From Cafeteria roenbergensis (taxonomy: Eukaryota; Sar; Bigyra; Bicosoecida; Cafeteriaceae): a stretch of DNA of 64,000 nt. The notes below the pieces were generated by a model. The model was not told the origin of the DNA, searched no databases, and saw only the letters and a list, made by a program, of their open reading frames with translations. The DNA lies in assembly GCA_008330645.1 (NCBI GenBank), contig VLTN01000002.1:930001-994000 (forward strand). Direction: 5' to 3'. A program made the position numbers and the translations under genes. Below are positions 54,532 to 63,298 of this stretch, piece after piece (within the stretch, counting starts at the first letter, position 1; each line of letters opens with the position of its first letter).

Positions 54532-56244
54532 CTACGCCGCCGCCTGTGCGCCACGCAGGTGCTTGCCCGCTGCAGAGCTTCCCTGTAGCAGCGACATGAC
54601 GGGGATAGCGGCGGCTGCGGCGTTGGCGGCACCGTTGTCGCTCTCCTCTCCGGCGGCCACGGTGGGCTGAAGCGAGAGGCGCATGGACTTCACCTCGTCG
54701 GCCTGGTTGGCTGCGATGCCAGCCCCCAGGCGACGGATGCGCTCGTCCAGGGCGCCGGACACCTGCTGCACGTTGTTCACTTCGCTCTGGAGCTTCATGC
54801 TGGCGATCTCGAACTGGTGCTTCTGCGCGGCGATCTCGGCTACCTGGCGCTCCTGCTTCAGGCGCTCGATCCTCGCCTCCACAGCCTGGACGTGCGAGCT
54901 CAGGGCTGCAAGCGTGTTCTTGTGCTCGGTCATGTCCAGTCGAAGGAGGCGCTCGCGCTTCTGCAGGCCTTCGAGGAAGTTGTCCTTCTCCACGATCATG
55001 AGGCGCAGCGCCTGAGCCCGGGCTTCGGAGGAATCAAGCTCCTTGACCAGCTCGCGCAGGTCTTCCTGGTAGGAGTGCATGTTGGCGTAGTTGGCCGTGT
55101 TCGCAAGGTTGCCGCCAACCTCATTCAGCGGAAACACATCAACGGCCCTCGCTGAAGCGCCCGGAACCGGTTCCATGCGCAGCAGGTGAGACTCGGGCCC
55201 GTCGGCCCCGGCGGGCCGGCCAGACGCACCATCTGCAGAAGCCACCTCTGGCTCCTGGCTCAGCTGAAGGAGAGCGGCCGGAGCGTCGGCAGCAGGGGCA
55301 GCGTCGGCGGGGGCGGCCGGAGCGGCAGCGGCGGGAGCCGCAGCGGCCCACTCGTCCTTCTTGTAGCTGCTGCGCGTGTTCCAGTTCATCCGGCCGAGCG
55401 CAGCCCGGTGGTCGTCGTACACGGCGTCAAAGGACGCCCTGTCGTCCTCAAGCGCCTGCTTGTCCGTGCTAGGCATCTCCGTAGCGGTGGAGCCCTCGGC
55501 CTTGAGCACGGCGGCTTGACCCTGCATCACGGCGCGGTGGACCGATGAGGCAATGGCCTGCTCAAGCGGCTTCCCGTTCGTGCGGTAGTCGGGACTGGCG
55601 ATCATCTCGGCGCGGGAAGCCGGGCCGGCAGGCTCAACAGGGGCCTTGGCAGGCGCGGTCTTGTCGTCTTGGGAGAGCGAGTGTGTCGCCTGCGCGAAAC
55701 ATCCGAAACACAACGCAAGGCGACAACAGCGGGCACGGCGGGGCTTGGGCGGCTGCGCATGGCACAGCAAAAGGGCAGATTGGCCCATCGAGTCACAAAA
55801 GGAGTCCCCGGGCTCCGCGAGCGCCGAGTTGCCCGGGCTCGGCAGCCGTCGGGAGGCTCAAGACATTGATTCAAGCAGCACGCCGGGCTGGCGCCAGAGG
55901 GTGCTGGGGAGGACGCCACGCAGGCCGGGAACGTCGCAGCCCAACCAAAGGGCGGGGCAATGCAAGCCTCCGGCTTTGCCCCTCCTGTGAAGGCTGCTGC
56001 TTGGGCCCTCGAGGCAGCAGTGCGGCGCGCGCGTGAGCCGAAGCTTCACCGACGCTTGCTGTTCGCAGGGCGCTGCGGGCTGGGGGGCTGGCCCTGGCTC
56101 ATGCGCAAGGCTGCGGCAAGCGCATTGCTGCGCCTGTGCGGTGCCCCCGTGCTGCCCGCAGTTGCGAGCCGGGGCGACCCTGAAACACCTCACTTGGCTA
56201 GCTGACACGGCGGCAACCAAGGCTGCAGCAAGCACGAAGCGCAT
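54532..56244 (-). CDS. Secreted or lumenal coiled-coil protein, 402 aa
   Basis: Exon 1 (56244-56194) encodes a clear signal peptide, MRFVLAAALVAAVSASQ. A 504-bp GTGAG..GCAG intron joins it at phase 0 to exon 2 (55689-54532), which starts ATHSLSQDDKTAPAKAPVEP. An Ala/Pro linker (AAAPAAAAPAAPADAAPAA) follows. The C-terminal half has a long coiled coil at about residues 250-350 (SEARAQALRLMIVEKDNFLE, LRLDMTEHKNTLAALSSHV, IERLKQERQVAEIAAQKHQF). No second membrane span and no ER-retention signal; the end is GKHLRGAQAAA. It could act in the secretory lumen, on the surface or in the extracellular matrix. No family recognised. The signal peptide depends on the splice model, which is strong. Confidence 0.7.
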
Positions 56245-56598
56245 CGCGCCCGAATCGCTGTGTCTGGGCCTGGCGGTACAAAGCCAGGTGTTTGCGGCTG
56301 GACGTTGCCGGTTTCCAGGTCCCGCAGCCCTTCGTCGATCGCCAGTTCATGCAGCGCCTTAAGGGCTCTGCGCTGCTCTTTGCTGCGGGGCCAATATGCC
56401 GGGCTGCTGCAACGCTGCCGCGCTGGCTCTGCCGCCCTCCGGAGTTGAATCGGAAACCGGCGCCCCTGCTGGCTCGGGCCGGCGCAAGCAGTGCAATCGC
56501 GCACCAAACGGCACGGGCGGGCCTCCGGACTGCGCGCGGCCGACCGCGCTGGCGTCTGGGGCAGGGCCGCGGCGATTGGCGGCTTTGGCCCGTTGGCC
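56245..56598. promoter_or_regulatory. Divergent intergenic region, 354 bp, coiled-coil gene/SEC16
   Basis: Lies between ATGs at 56244 (-) and 56599 (+). Frames here are short or extend from neighbours. It probably holds two promoters or one shared promoter; no motif stands out. Confidence 0.35.
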
Positions 56599-59500
56599 AT
56601 GTCCACGCAAAACGCGGAAGCGGGCTCCACGGAGTCAGTTGCCGGCCCAGTCCGGGCTCCCGCCGATCGGGATAGCCCCAGCACCAGCGGCCAAGCCCAG
56701 AGTGCGAATAGGCCCGACGAGGGCGCAGGGACGGCTCCGGAGGGCGACAGCGGCGGCGAGGCCAGCTGTGCCCCGCCACGCCCCGCGGACGCCGGCGAAC
56801 GCCGAGGCTCGGAGCCGTCGCCGCCAGGGCTCAAGGACGGGCTGTCTCGCGGGAGTGGAGATGGCAGCGACGCTGATGAGGGGGCGGGTTCCACGGCCGA
56901 CCTTCGTTCCATGTTTGGCGCGACCGACGACGGCGCAGCCCCTGCAGAGGCTGAGGCGTTTGCGTTCGCGGTCGTCGTGGCCGAGCGGCCGGCAGCTCAG
57001 GCCCCTGATGCTGACGACTCTTGCGGCGTGCAGGGTACGCAGGCGGTGCAGGAGCTGTTCGGCGGCAAAGCTGCTCCCGGCGCGTCCTCCCCCTCCGCGG
57101 CATCAGGCAACAGCCAGGAAGCGCATGCCGAGGAAGCGCTGGAGGCGAGCGCATCTGGCTTCTTCGGTACCGAGGGGGACGAAAAGGGCGGCGTCGGCGG
57201 TTTGGGCGACGCAGCAGCGACGGCTGGAGGGGCCGCACTCTCAGCGGCTTCTCTGTTCGCCCCTGTGGCAGAGCTGGCGTCTCTCCCGGAGACTGGCTCA
57301 TTGCAGAGCCCACCGGCCGGGCCTGGCTCGCCCCGAGCCGCTCCTCCGGCTTCCCCGCCGCTTCCTGCGCTGCCCGTTGCTGCTCCGGCGCCGCCGCGGC
57401 CCTCCTCGCCACCGGCGACTGAGCAGCCCGTGGCGCGCACCACCGAATCCACGCCGGGCGCTCTGTTTGCGACGGAGAGCGAGCCCCGCTCTGCCAAGGG
57501 CGGCCCTGCTGGGGGCGCCGGCTCCTTCTTCGACGAAGCGGTGGCGTCGCCATTTGGGACGCGGCGCCGCCTTGGGGGCTCGCCCAAGTCGTTGCTGGCT
57601 GGCGCAGCTGCGAGGCGGCCGGCCACCCGCCACGTGGCGCACCTAGGGTCGTCCATGCACGGAAGACCCCCGCCGGAGCTGGAGCGGCCGGTCGTGGACC
57701 CGGCACAGCTCTCGCCCGCCCTGGGCAGCGAAGGCGGCTCTGGCGAGGGCAGCGCGGATGCCAGCAGCGACGGCGGCTGTGAGGGAAGCTGCGAAGAGCG
57801 GCAAGATGGCGCCAGCAAGGAAGCGGCGCCAGGCGGTGTCGATGATGGGCGCGACGGCACGCGAGCGGACAGCAACGGAACCGGCAAAGGCGGGAGCGAG
57901 GCGGCAGCTGCCGCGTCTCCAGATGCAGCAGCTGCCTCTGGTGGCGGTGGAGATGGCGGCTGTGACTCACCCGTGGTGGGGGGCGGACTGGCTCCTCCTG
58001 CCGACGGCGCCTCCTCCCCGGGCCCGAAGCAGGCGCCGGCGGCTCAGCTGCCGCCAAGGAAGCGAGCTGGTCCGCTCTCCGCCCTCCGGCCGGCAGCACC
58101 GCACGGCGGGCTGCGAGCGCCAACAGCGGGCCCTGCCCTGCCGGCTCAAGATCCTGCGCACACCTCACGGAGCGCCTCTCCGGCGCAGGGTGAGTCCCGA
58201 GCTGAGGCGGGAGACGCCGACCTCGAAGACGGCGCGGGTCACCGCGAGGCGCCCAGCCCCAGCGCGGCGGAGGACTCTGCGCTGCAGCACGGAGCGACCG
58301 GGGCCGATTCGGCGCTGCCACCGAGCGCACCTGCAAGCCACGGGTCTCACGGCAGGAGTCGGCGTGGGGCGCGCCGCCGAGGCCCTGCTGTGCCGGCGTC
58401 GGCTCTGCCCGCCTCGGTGGAGCCTGACGAGGGCAAGTGTGACGGCCCCACGGTGTGGGCTCCTGGTCTCGGGGAGGGAGGGATGCCGCCGGGAGCTTCG
58501 GCAGGGGCGGCGGGCAGCGCCGAACAGGTTGCTCCTCGGCATCGCAGGCGCGGGAAGCGGTCCAACACGCTGCCCCAATCAGTTCTTGCCCCCGTTGCCA
58601 TGCCCGCCGACCACGGCGAGCCGCCTGGCGGAGACGGGGCGCAGCCCCCCGACGCTGGTGGTGCCGCGCCGCTGGATTCGGCCGAGGCGGGGGCGAGCCA
58701 AGGGCACGACACTGGAGCGGACTCGGCACCGCCAGCTGCTCTGCCCCCATCGTCCACCGGCCGGCACGCCCGGCGAGGGCGCAAGTCCAAGGCAGCCGTT
58801 CCGCCCACCGTGCTGCAAGCAGCGGCAGAGGCGGCGAGCAAGGCAGCCAGCGAGGCTGCCGCCCAGGAGGGCCTCAGACCCGTCGCGCTCTCTGACCCAT
58901 CCGGCCAGCCCCCCGCCGGCCAAAGCGCCGAGGCGGCCACCAGCGCCCCAGAACCTCAGGACTCGCTGCCCGAGTCGCCAGGGGGGACCTGCCGCGCAGA
59001 GTCGGCACCGCTTGACCCTCCGGCAGGGGCAGAGGGGCAGGTGGAGGACACTGCGGCCACGCCGCAGGCGGATGCTGGAGCCACGCTGCCCGAGCACGCG
59101 CCACCGCCCAGCAGCGGCCGAGGACGGCGAGGGCGCAACCGCCGTGCCCTCGCCTCCATGCCTCCCTCGGTGTTGCCCGGGGCCTTTGCCGAGCCAGCGT
59201 CAGACCGCCAGCATGACGGCGGGCCGTCTGCGCCGAGCGGCCAAGGTGGGCCCGCGGCAGCCGCAGATGTGGCTGGTCACGAGTCAGCGGGGGTGGCGCC
59301 CAGTGCGTCCCCCCGCAGCGCGGGCGCCTCGGGCGAGCAGCCGGAAGCGATCGACGAGGCGCCCGGGTCGGCGGCTGCCACGCCCGCCGTCCCAGCGGCG
59401 CGAGGCGACGTCCCAGTCGGCAACGGCGAGCTGGCGGACGGACCGCACGCTGCAGCGGGCGGCGATGGCAGCGGCTGCCCCGCCGAGACAGCGCAAGCCG

Positions 59501-62500
59501 TGGTGTTGCCCTCCCCAGTGAAGCAGACAGCTAGGGCCCGGCGCAGAGGCCGAGGGGGGGCAGCAATGCTGCCCGCCTCTGTGCTCGGAGCCCTGCCAGC
59601 GGAGCCCTTTGCCCCGGCGCTCCAGGCGCCTCCCAGCGGCACCTCCTCGTCGCAGGCTGCCACCGTTCCAACCAGCGGCAGCCACCACGCAGGCGACGCC
59701 TCTCTCGAGGCTGGCTCCCCGCCACCGCATGCCGAAACAGCCGACCTCCCGTCGGCAGCCGCGGCGGACAGGGAGGAGCGCCTCGACGCTGCAGCGCCCC
59801 AGCGAGAATTGCCGCCGCCGCCAACGCCGGGCGAGCAAGAGGAGCCTCCTGCTTCAGCGCCGGGCGCCACGCCGACCGTGTCGGCGGACGCCACGCAACA
59901 GGCCGACGCCCCTGTGCACCAGCCTCCCGGCAGCAGGGGGCGGAGGGGCCGGGCGCGGCATCCTCGCCAAGCAGCTGCAGCGGCGTTTGCCCCGGCTGCA
60001 CTCGCTGCCGCTCCGGCATTCGCTCCTGCTCCGCCGCCAATGCCGCCACAAGAGTCTGTCGCGCCCCCAAGCGGCCTGCCGCATGCAGCGGCTGAGCAGC
60101 TCGCGGCTGGCGACGGAGCCGGCTTAGACCCCACGCGCCCGGTCGCTCCGCCCAGCGCCTCTCAGCCGCCAAGCGAGGGGAGGCACTGGGGCGAGCCAGG
60201 CGTCCCGACCCCCCGCGACGCCTCGCCTCGTCTCGGCGCGGCAGAGGCCACGCCCACCGGTGGCGCTCCGACCCCAGCCAAGCCAGTCCCGCCCATGCCT
60301 TGGGCCGGCCTGGAGAGCGCCGCCAAGGCAGCCCCGCACGAGCTTCGCCCTCGCTGCGCTCTCGCCAGCTTCGGCTTTGGCGGAAGGCTCGTGGTGGTGG
60401 CCCCTCCTCTCGCAGACGACTGCGCTCGCGCGGCCTGCTTTGTGACGGCCAAGGACGACCCCTGGGCCGCCATGGCGACGTCGACCGCCGGGGCGTACGG
60501 GGGCGGAGACCCTTGGGCGGCTTCCGCATCGTCCGCTGAGGCGATGGCCGGAGCTGACGCGTTTGGCTTGGCGGCCGAGTCGGCAGGAGCTGGCGCCGCA
60601 GGGGCAGACCCGTGGGGGTCCCCGGCTGCGGGCTCCTTGCCGGGGGGCCCCGGGGCAAGCGGAGCTGCCAGCGGCCAGAGCCGCGGCGAGCCGCGGCAGC
60701 TCCCCCGGCCCGCGCACCAGCCAGACCGCGTCGCGGAGGGCTCGCGGGTGCCCCCTGCGTGCCTGGTGGACTTGGCAGTGGCGTTGCGCGCCGACGCCCG
60801 CGTCGCAGCCATGCACTCCTTCCCGGGCCCGCTTCACGACCAGGACGACGGCGCTGTCGTTTCCTGGCTGCAGGCTGCCGCGGAGGACGCGCTGTCCGCG
60901 GAGGCGGCTGACGCGGTGTCGCCTGAAGCCGGAGCCGGCTCCGCCTTGGCCGGACGGAAGCTGCTGCACGGCGTGCTGGCGGCAAGGCTGCTCCGCGGAG
61001 GGGCTTTCAACGCGCTGGAGGGCGATGGCGCAGACCTGGCGGCGGTGTGCAGCGCCGAGGCTGAGCTGCGCGCCGGGTCAATGGCCCAGCTGGGTCGCGG
61101 CGGCTGCGGCAGTGACCTATCCGCCGCGCAGGCCCTGCTGCGTGCCGCTGGGGCAGCGGCCGCTGGGGCGGGGGCCCTGCCGGTCGCCCCGCCTGCGGTG
61201 GACAGCGACGCTGTTGCTGTCGCCCGCGCGGAGGCGAGTGACGGCCTGGAGTCTGGAGACGTTGCCGCGGCGTCCATGGCGCTGGCCCGCGGCGGCGACT
61301 GGGCCAGGGCGTTTGCGCTGGCCGCGGCGGCCGGCCCGGCTGCCAGCTCCGCAGTCGCGGCGCTGTTCGCTCAGAGCGCGCTCTCTCCGTCGGACCCCGC
61401 CGGGCTGCTGTTGCGGACTGCGCTCAAGGCAAGCGCCTCATCAACTGCCGCGGACCGCCCACCGAGCCAGGCCGCCGGCGCCGGAGTCAGCCGCGCGTGG
61501 CACGCGCAGGTCCGGGCGCTGATTGCCGCCCGGCCGGCGGAGGCCCGCCCTGCCCTGCTGGAGCTCGCGGGCGGCGTGTGGCGGGAGTGGGGCGACGCGG
61601 CATCGGCGCAAGCCATCCTGCTGCTGGCGGGGGCAGGTCTGCAGCTGGACCACCCCGAGGCGAGGCTCGTGCTTCTGGGGGCCAACCACGTTGCGCAGCG
61701 GCGCGCGTTCAGGCGGGATGTCAGGTCTTGGCAGCTCACTGAGGCCTTCGAGGCAGCTGGGCGGCGCCACCAGGGCGAGGAGGCGCGCCTGTCGCTCCAC
61801 CCGTACCGCCTGCTCTACGCGCTCAGCCTGGCCGACCACGGTCTGCGGCGCGAGGCCCTGGCGTACGCGCTCGACTGCCGCAGCTCCGTGGTCCTGGAGA
61901 CGGCCAGGGCAGCGGGAAGGCTGCCGTTGCACCCGGCCTTTGTCGCCACGCTTGACGAGTTCGTCCACCGCATCGCGGCTGTGTGCGACCACAAGCTCGA
62001 GCACGCCAGCGTGATGCTGGCCGCCCGTGCCCTCGCGGCCTCGGGAGTGCCGGACAGGCCGGCGGCCGGGCGTGCGTCGCAGCCCGCGCCAGCTCCCGCG
62101 CCCTCGCCCGCGTTTGCTCCCCCGGCACTTCCAGGCGCCGGGGCTGGGTCGCTGGGCGTGCATGAGGGGCTTCCTGACGGGGGCAGCGGGGCAGGCTCCG
62201 CTCGCACGGCAGGGAGAGTCCCTCGCCGTGGCCGGGCCGGGCTGCGACCGGGGGCGCCCTCTTCATCGTCGGCACCACCGTTTGCGTCGGCGGCATCAGC
62301 AGCGCCAGCATCGCCAGCAGCAGCTGGCATCGCTCCAGAACCCGCTGACGCGCGAGACTCTGCCGAGTCGAGCGGTCGCGCCCAGGGCGCCGGGCTTCCT
62401 CCCGCCCGAGACTCGCGCCGAGCGGAGGGCGAAGGAGCAGCCGGCGCCGTGCCCGAAGCGCCGGCGGCTCCAAAGCGAATGACCTTTGACGATGGGGATG

Positions 62501-63099
62501 ACGACGCGCGAGGCAAGTCCCTCTCCCTTCCCACAAAGGCCTCGGATGCGGCCGGCCAAGAGGCTCCGGCCTCGCACCGTCGCTCGTCCGAGGGATCCGG
62601 CTCCATGACCTCAGTCTTCGGCATCGGAATGCTCTCCACGGGGCTCAACGGCATCCGCTCGATGTTCCTGCCAAAGAATGCGTCGTTGATCAACTTCGAC
62701 GCCGAGCCGGACGACGAGGCCGACGAGGAGGAGGAGCGGAGAGAGGCCGAGAAGCGCGCGGCAGCGGCCGTACCGCCGCCCATCATCCCGGCATCCGGGC
62801 ACTCGCGGCCTGCCCAAGTCACCCCCGCAGCGGGCCCACCGGGGCCGGCACCGCCTGCTGCGTCGGACAGCCCGCATGTGCCCCCTGCACCAGCTGCTCC
62901 TGCTCCAGGCGGCGCGTCTGCAGCTCCCGGCCCGCCGACGAGCTCCAGGGGGCGCCGGAGCAAGCGCGCGGTCGTGAGCCGCTACGTGAACACCTTTTCG
63001 GGCGCAGGGCCCGGCGCGGGGGCGCCAAGCGGCGCTCCCCTCCCCCCACGGCCCGCAGGCAATCCCAAAGCTGTGTTCAACCCGGCGAGCATGGGGTGA
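56599..63099 (+). CDS. SEC16: Sec16-like COPII scaffold of ER exit sites, about 2166 aa
   Basis: Sec16 organises ER exit sites and regulates COPII coat assembly. A single exon; ATG 56599 (MSTQNAEAGSTESVAG) is chosen because upstream in-frame starts are non-ATG. The N-terminal about 1,200 residues are Pro/Ala/Ser/Gly-rich and contain two motif arrays: [LF]F[GA] motifs (residues about 104-320) and six basic RRGR..PxSVL motifs (about 585-1130). The structured centre runs from about residue 1380 to 1800: PPACLVDLAVALRADARVAA, GRKLLHGVLAARLLRGGAF, HPEARLVLLGANHVAQRRAF, WQLTEAFEAAGRRHQ and LHPYRLLYALSLADHGLRRE. This is the Sec16 central conserved/ACE1 region that binds Sec13. The C-terminus SKRAVVSRYVNTFSGAG then NPKAVFNPASM matches the conserved Sec16 ending. 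The domain order supports Sec16 rather than Sec31. Confidence 0.88.
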   Translation: MSTQNAEAGSTESVAGPVRAPADRDSPSTSGQAQSANRPDEGAGTAPEGDSGGEASCAPPRPADAGERRGSEPSPPGLKDGLSRGSGDGSDADEGAGSTADLRSMFGATDDGAAPAEAEAFAFAVVVAERPAAQAPDADDSCGVQGTQAVQELFGGKAAPGASSPSAASGNSQEAHAEEALEASASGFFGTEGDEKGGVGGLGDAAATAGGAALSAASLFAPVAELASLPETGSLQSPPAGPGSPRAAPPASPPLPALPVAAPAPPRPSSPPATEQPVARTTESTPGALFATESEPRSAKGGPAGGAGSFFDEAVASPFGTRRRLGGSPKSLLAGAAARRPATRHVAHLGSSMHGRPPPELERPVVDPAQLSPALGSEGGSGEGSADASSDGGCEGSCEERQDGASKEAAPGGVDDGRDGTRADSNGTGKGGSEAAAAASPDAAAASGGGGDGGCDSPVVGGGLAPPADGASSPGPKQAPAAQLPPRKRAGPLSALRPAAPHGGLRAPTAGPALPAQDPAHTSRSASPAQGESRAEAGDADLEDGAGHREAPSPSAAEDSALQHGATGADSALPPSAPASHGSHGRSRRGARRRGPAVPASALPASVEPDEGKCDGPTVWAPGLGEGGMPPGASAGAAGSAEQVAPRHRRRGKRSNTLPQSVLAPVAMPADHGEPPGGDGAQPPDAGGAAPLDSAEAGASQGHDTGADSAPPAALPPSSTGRHARRGRKSKAAVPPTVLQAAAEAASKAASEAAAQEGLRPVALSDPSGQPPAGQSAEAATSAPEPQDSLPESPGGTCRAESAPLDPPAGAEGQVEDTAATPQADAGATLPEHAPPPSSGRGRRGRNRRALASMPPSVLPGAFAEPASDRQHDGGPSAPSGQGGPAAAADVAGHESAGVAPSASPRSAGASGEQPEAIDEAPGSAAATPAVPAARGDVPVGNGELADGPHAAAGGDGSGCPAETAQAVVLPSPVKQTARARRRGRGGAAMLPASVLGALPAEPFAPALQAPPSGTSSSQAATVPTSGSHHAGDASLEAGSPPPHAETADLPSAAAADREERLDAAAPQRELPPPPTPGEQEEPPASAPGATPTVSADATQQADAPVHQPPGSRGRRGRARHPRQAAAAAFAPAALAAAPAFAPAPPPMPPQESVAPPSGLPHAAAEQLAAGDGAGLDPTRPVAPPSASQPPSEGRHWGEPGVPTPRDASPRLGAAEATPTGGAPTPAKPVPPMPWAGLESAAKAAPHELRPRCALASFGFGGRLVVVAPPLADDCARAACFVTAKDDPWAAMATSTAGAYGGGDPWAASASSAEAMAGADAFGLAAESAGAGAAGADPWGSPAAGSLPGGPGASGAASGQSRGEPRQLPRPAHQPDRVAEGSRVPPACLVDLAVALRADARVAAMHSFPGPLHDQDDGAVVSWLQAAAEDALSAEAADAVSPEAGAGSALAGRKLLHGVLAARLLRGGAFNALEGDGADLAAVCSAEAELRAGSMAQLGRGGCGSDLSAAQALLRAAGAAAAGAGALPVAPPAVDSDAVAVARAEASDGLESGDVAAASMALARGGDWARAFALAAAAGPAASSAVAALFAQSALSPSDPAGLLLRTALKASASSTAADRPPSQAAGAGVSRAWHAQVRALIAARPAEARPALLELAGGVWREWGDAASAQAILLLAGAGLQLDHPEARLVLLGANHVAQRRAFRRDVRSWQLTEAFEAAGRRHQGEEARLSLHPYRLLYALSLADHGLRREALAYALDCRSSVVLETARAAGRLPLHPAFVATLDEFVHRIAAVCDHKLEHASVMLAARALAASGVPDRPAAGRASQPAPAPAPSPAFAPPALPGAGAGSLGVHEGLPDGGSGAGSARTAGRVPRRGRAGLRPGAPSSSSAPPFASAASAAPASPAAAGIAPEPADARDSAESSGRAQGAGLPPARDSRRAEGEGAAGAVPEAPAAPKRMTFDDGDDDARGKSLSLPTKASDAAGQEAPASHRRSSEGSGSMTSVFGIGMLSTGLNGIRSMFLPKNASLINFDAEPDDEADEEEERREAEKRAAAAVPPPIIPASGHSRPAQVTPAAGPPGPAPPAASDSPHVPPAPAAPAPGGASAAPGPPTSSRGRRSKRAVVSRYVNTFSGAGPGAGAPSGAPLPPRPAGNPKAVFNPASMG
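58345..60010 (+). repeat. Six spaced copies of a basic RRGR..PxSVL motif within SEC16
   Basis: Copies lie near 58350 (SRRGARRRGPAVPASALPAS), 58537 (RHRRRGKRSNTLPQSVLAP), 58759 (RHARRGRKSKAAVPPTVL), 59113 (SGRGRRGRNRRALASMPPSV), 59530 (ARARRRGRGGAAMLPASVL) and 59929 (GSRGRRGRARHPRQ). They are 190-420 bases apart in otherwise disordered sequence. The conserved part is short, which suggests selection on a linear motif rather than recent duplication. Confidence 0.75.
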
Positions 63100-63298
63100 G
63101 CAGCGCCGGCTGGGCGGCCGTCGCGCTGGTTCGCGAGCGCAAGGCTGCGTGGGTGCAACAATATGACACGACCGGCCATGATCAAGGTTGCAGCAGGCGC
63201 AAAAAGGCTTCCAGCCACGTGACACACACTGAGACACATGCATGCGTGAGCGCCGGCGCAAACACGCGTTTTGGTTCCGCGAGGCGCGGCTGCGAGGC

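Noticed and set aside
56831-58750. A 639-codon minus-strand frame, and similar ones at 59531-60985 and 57758-59521.
   Set aside because: Shadows of the Pro/Ala/Ser-rich N-terminus of Sec16 in other frames; Arg/Pro/Ala-rich with no conserved segment.
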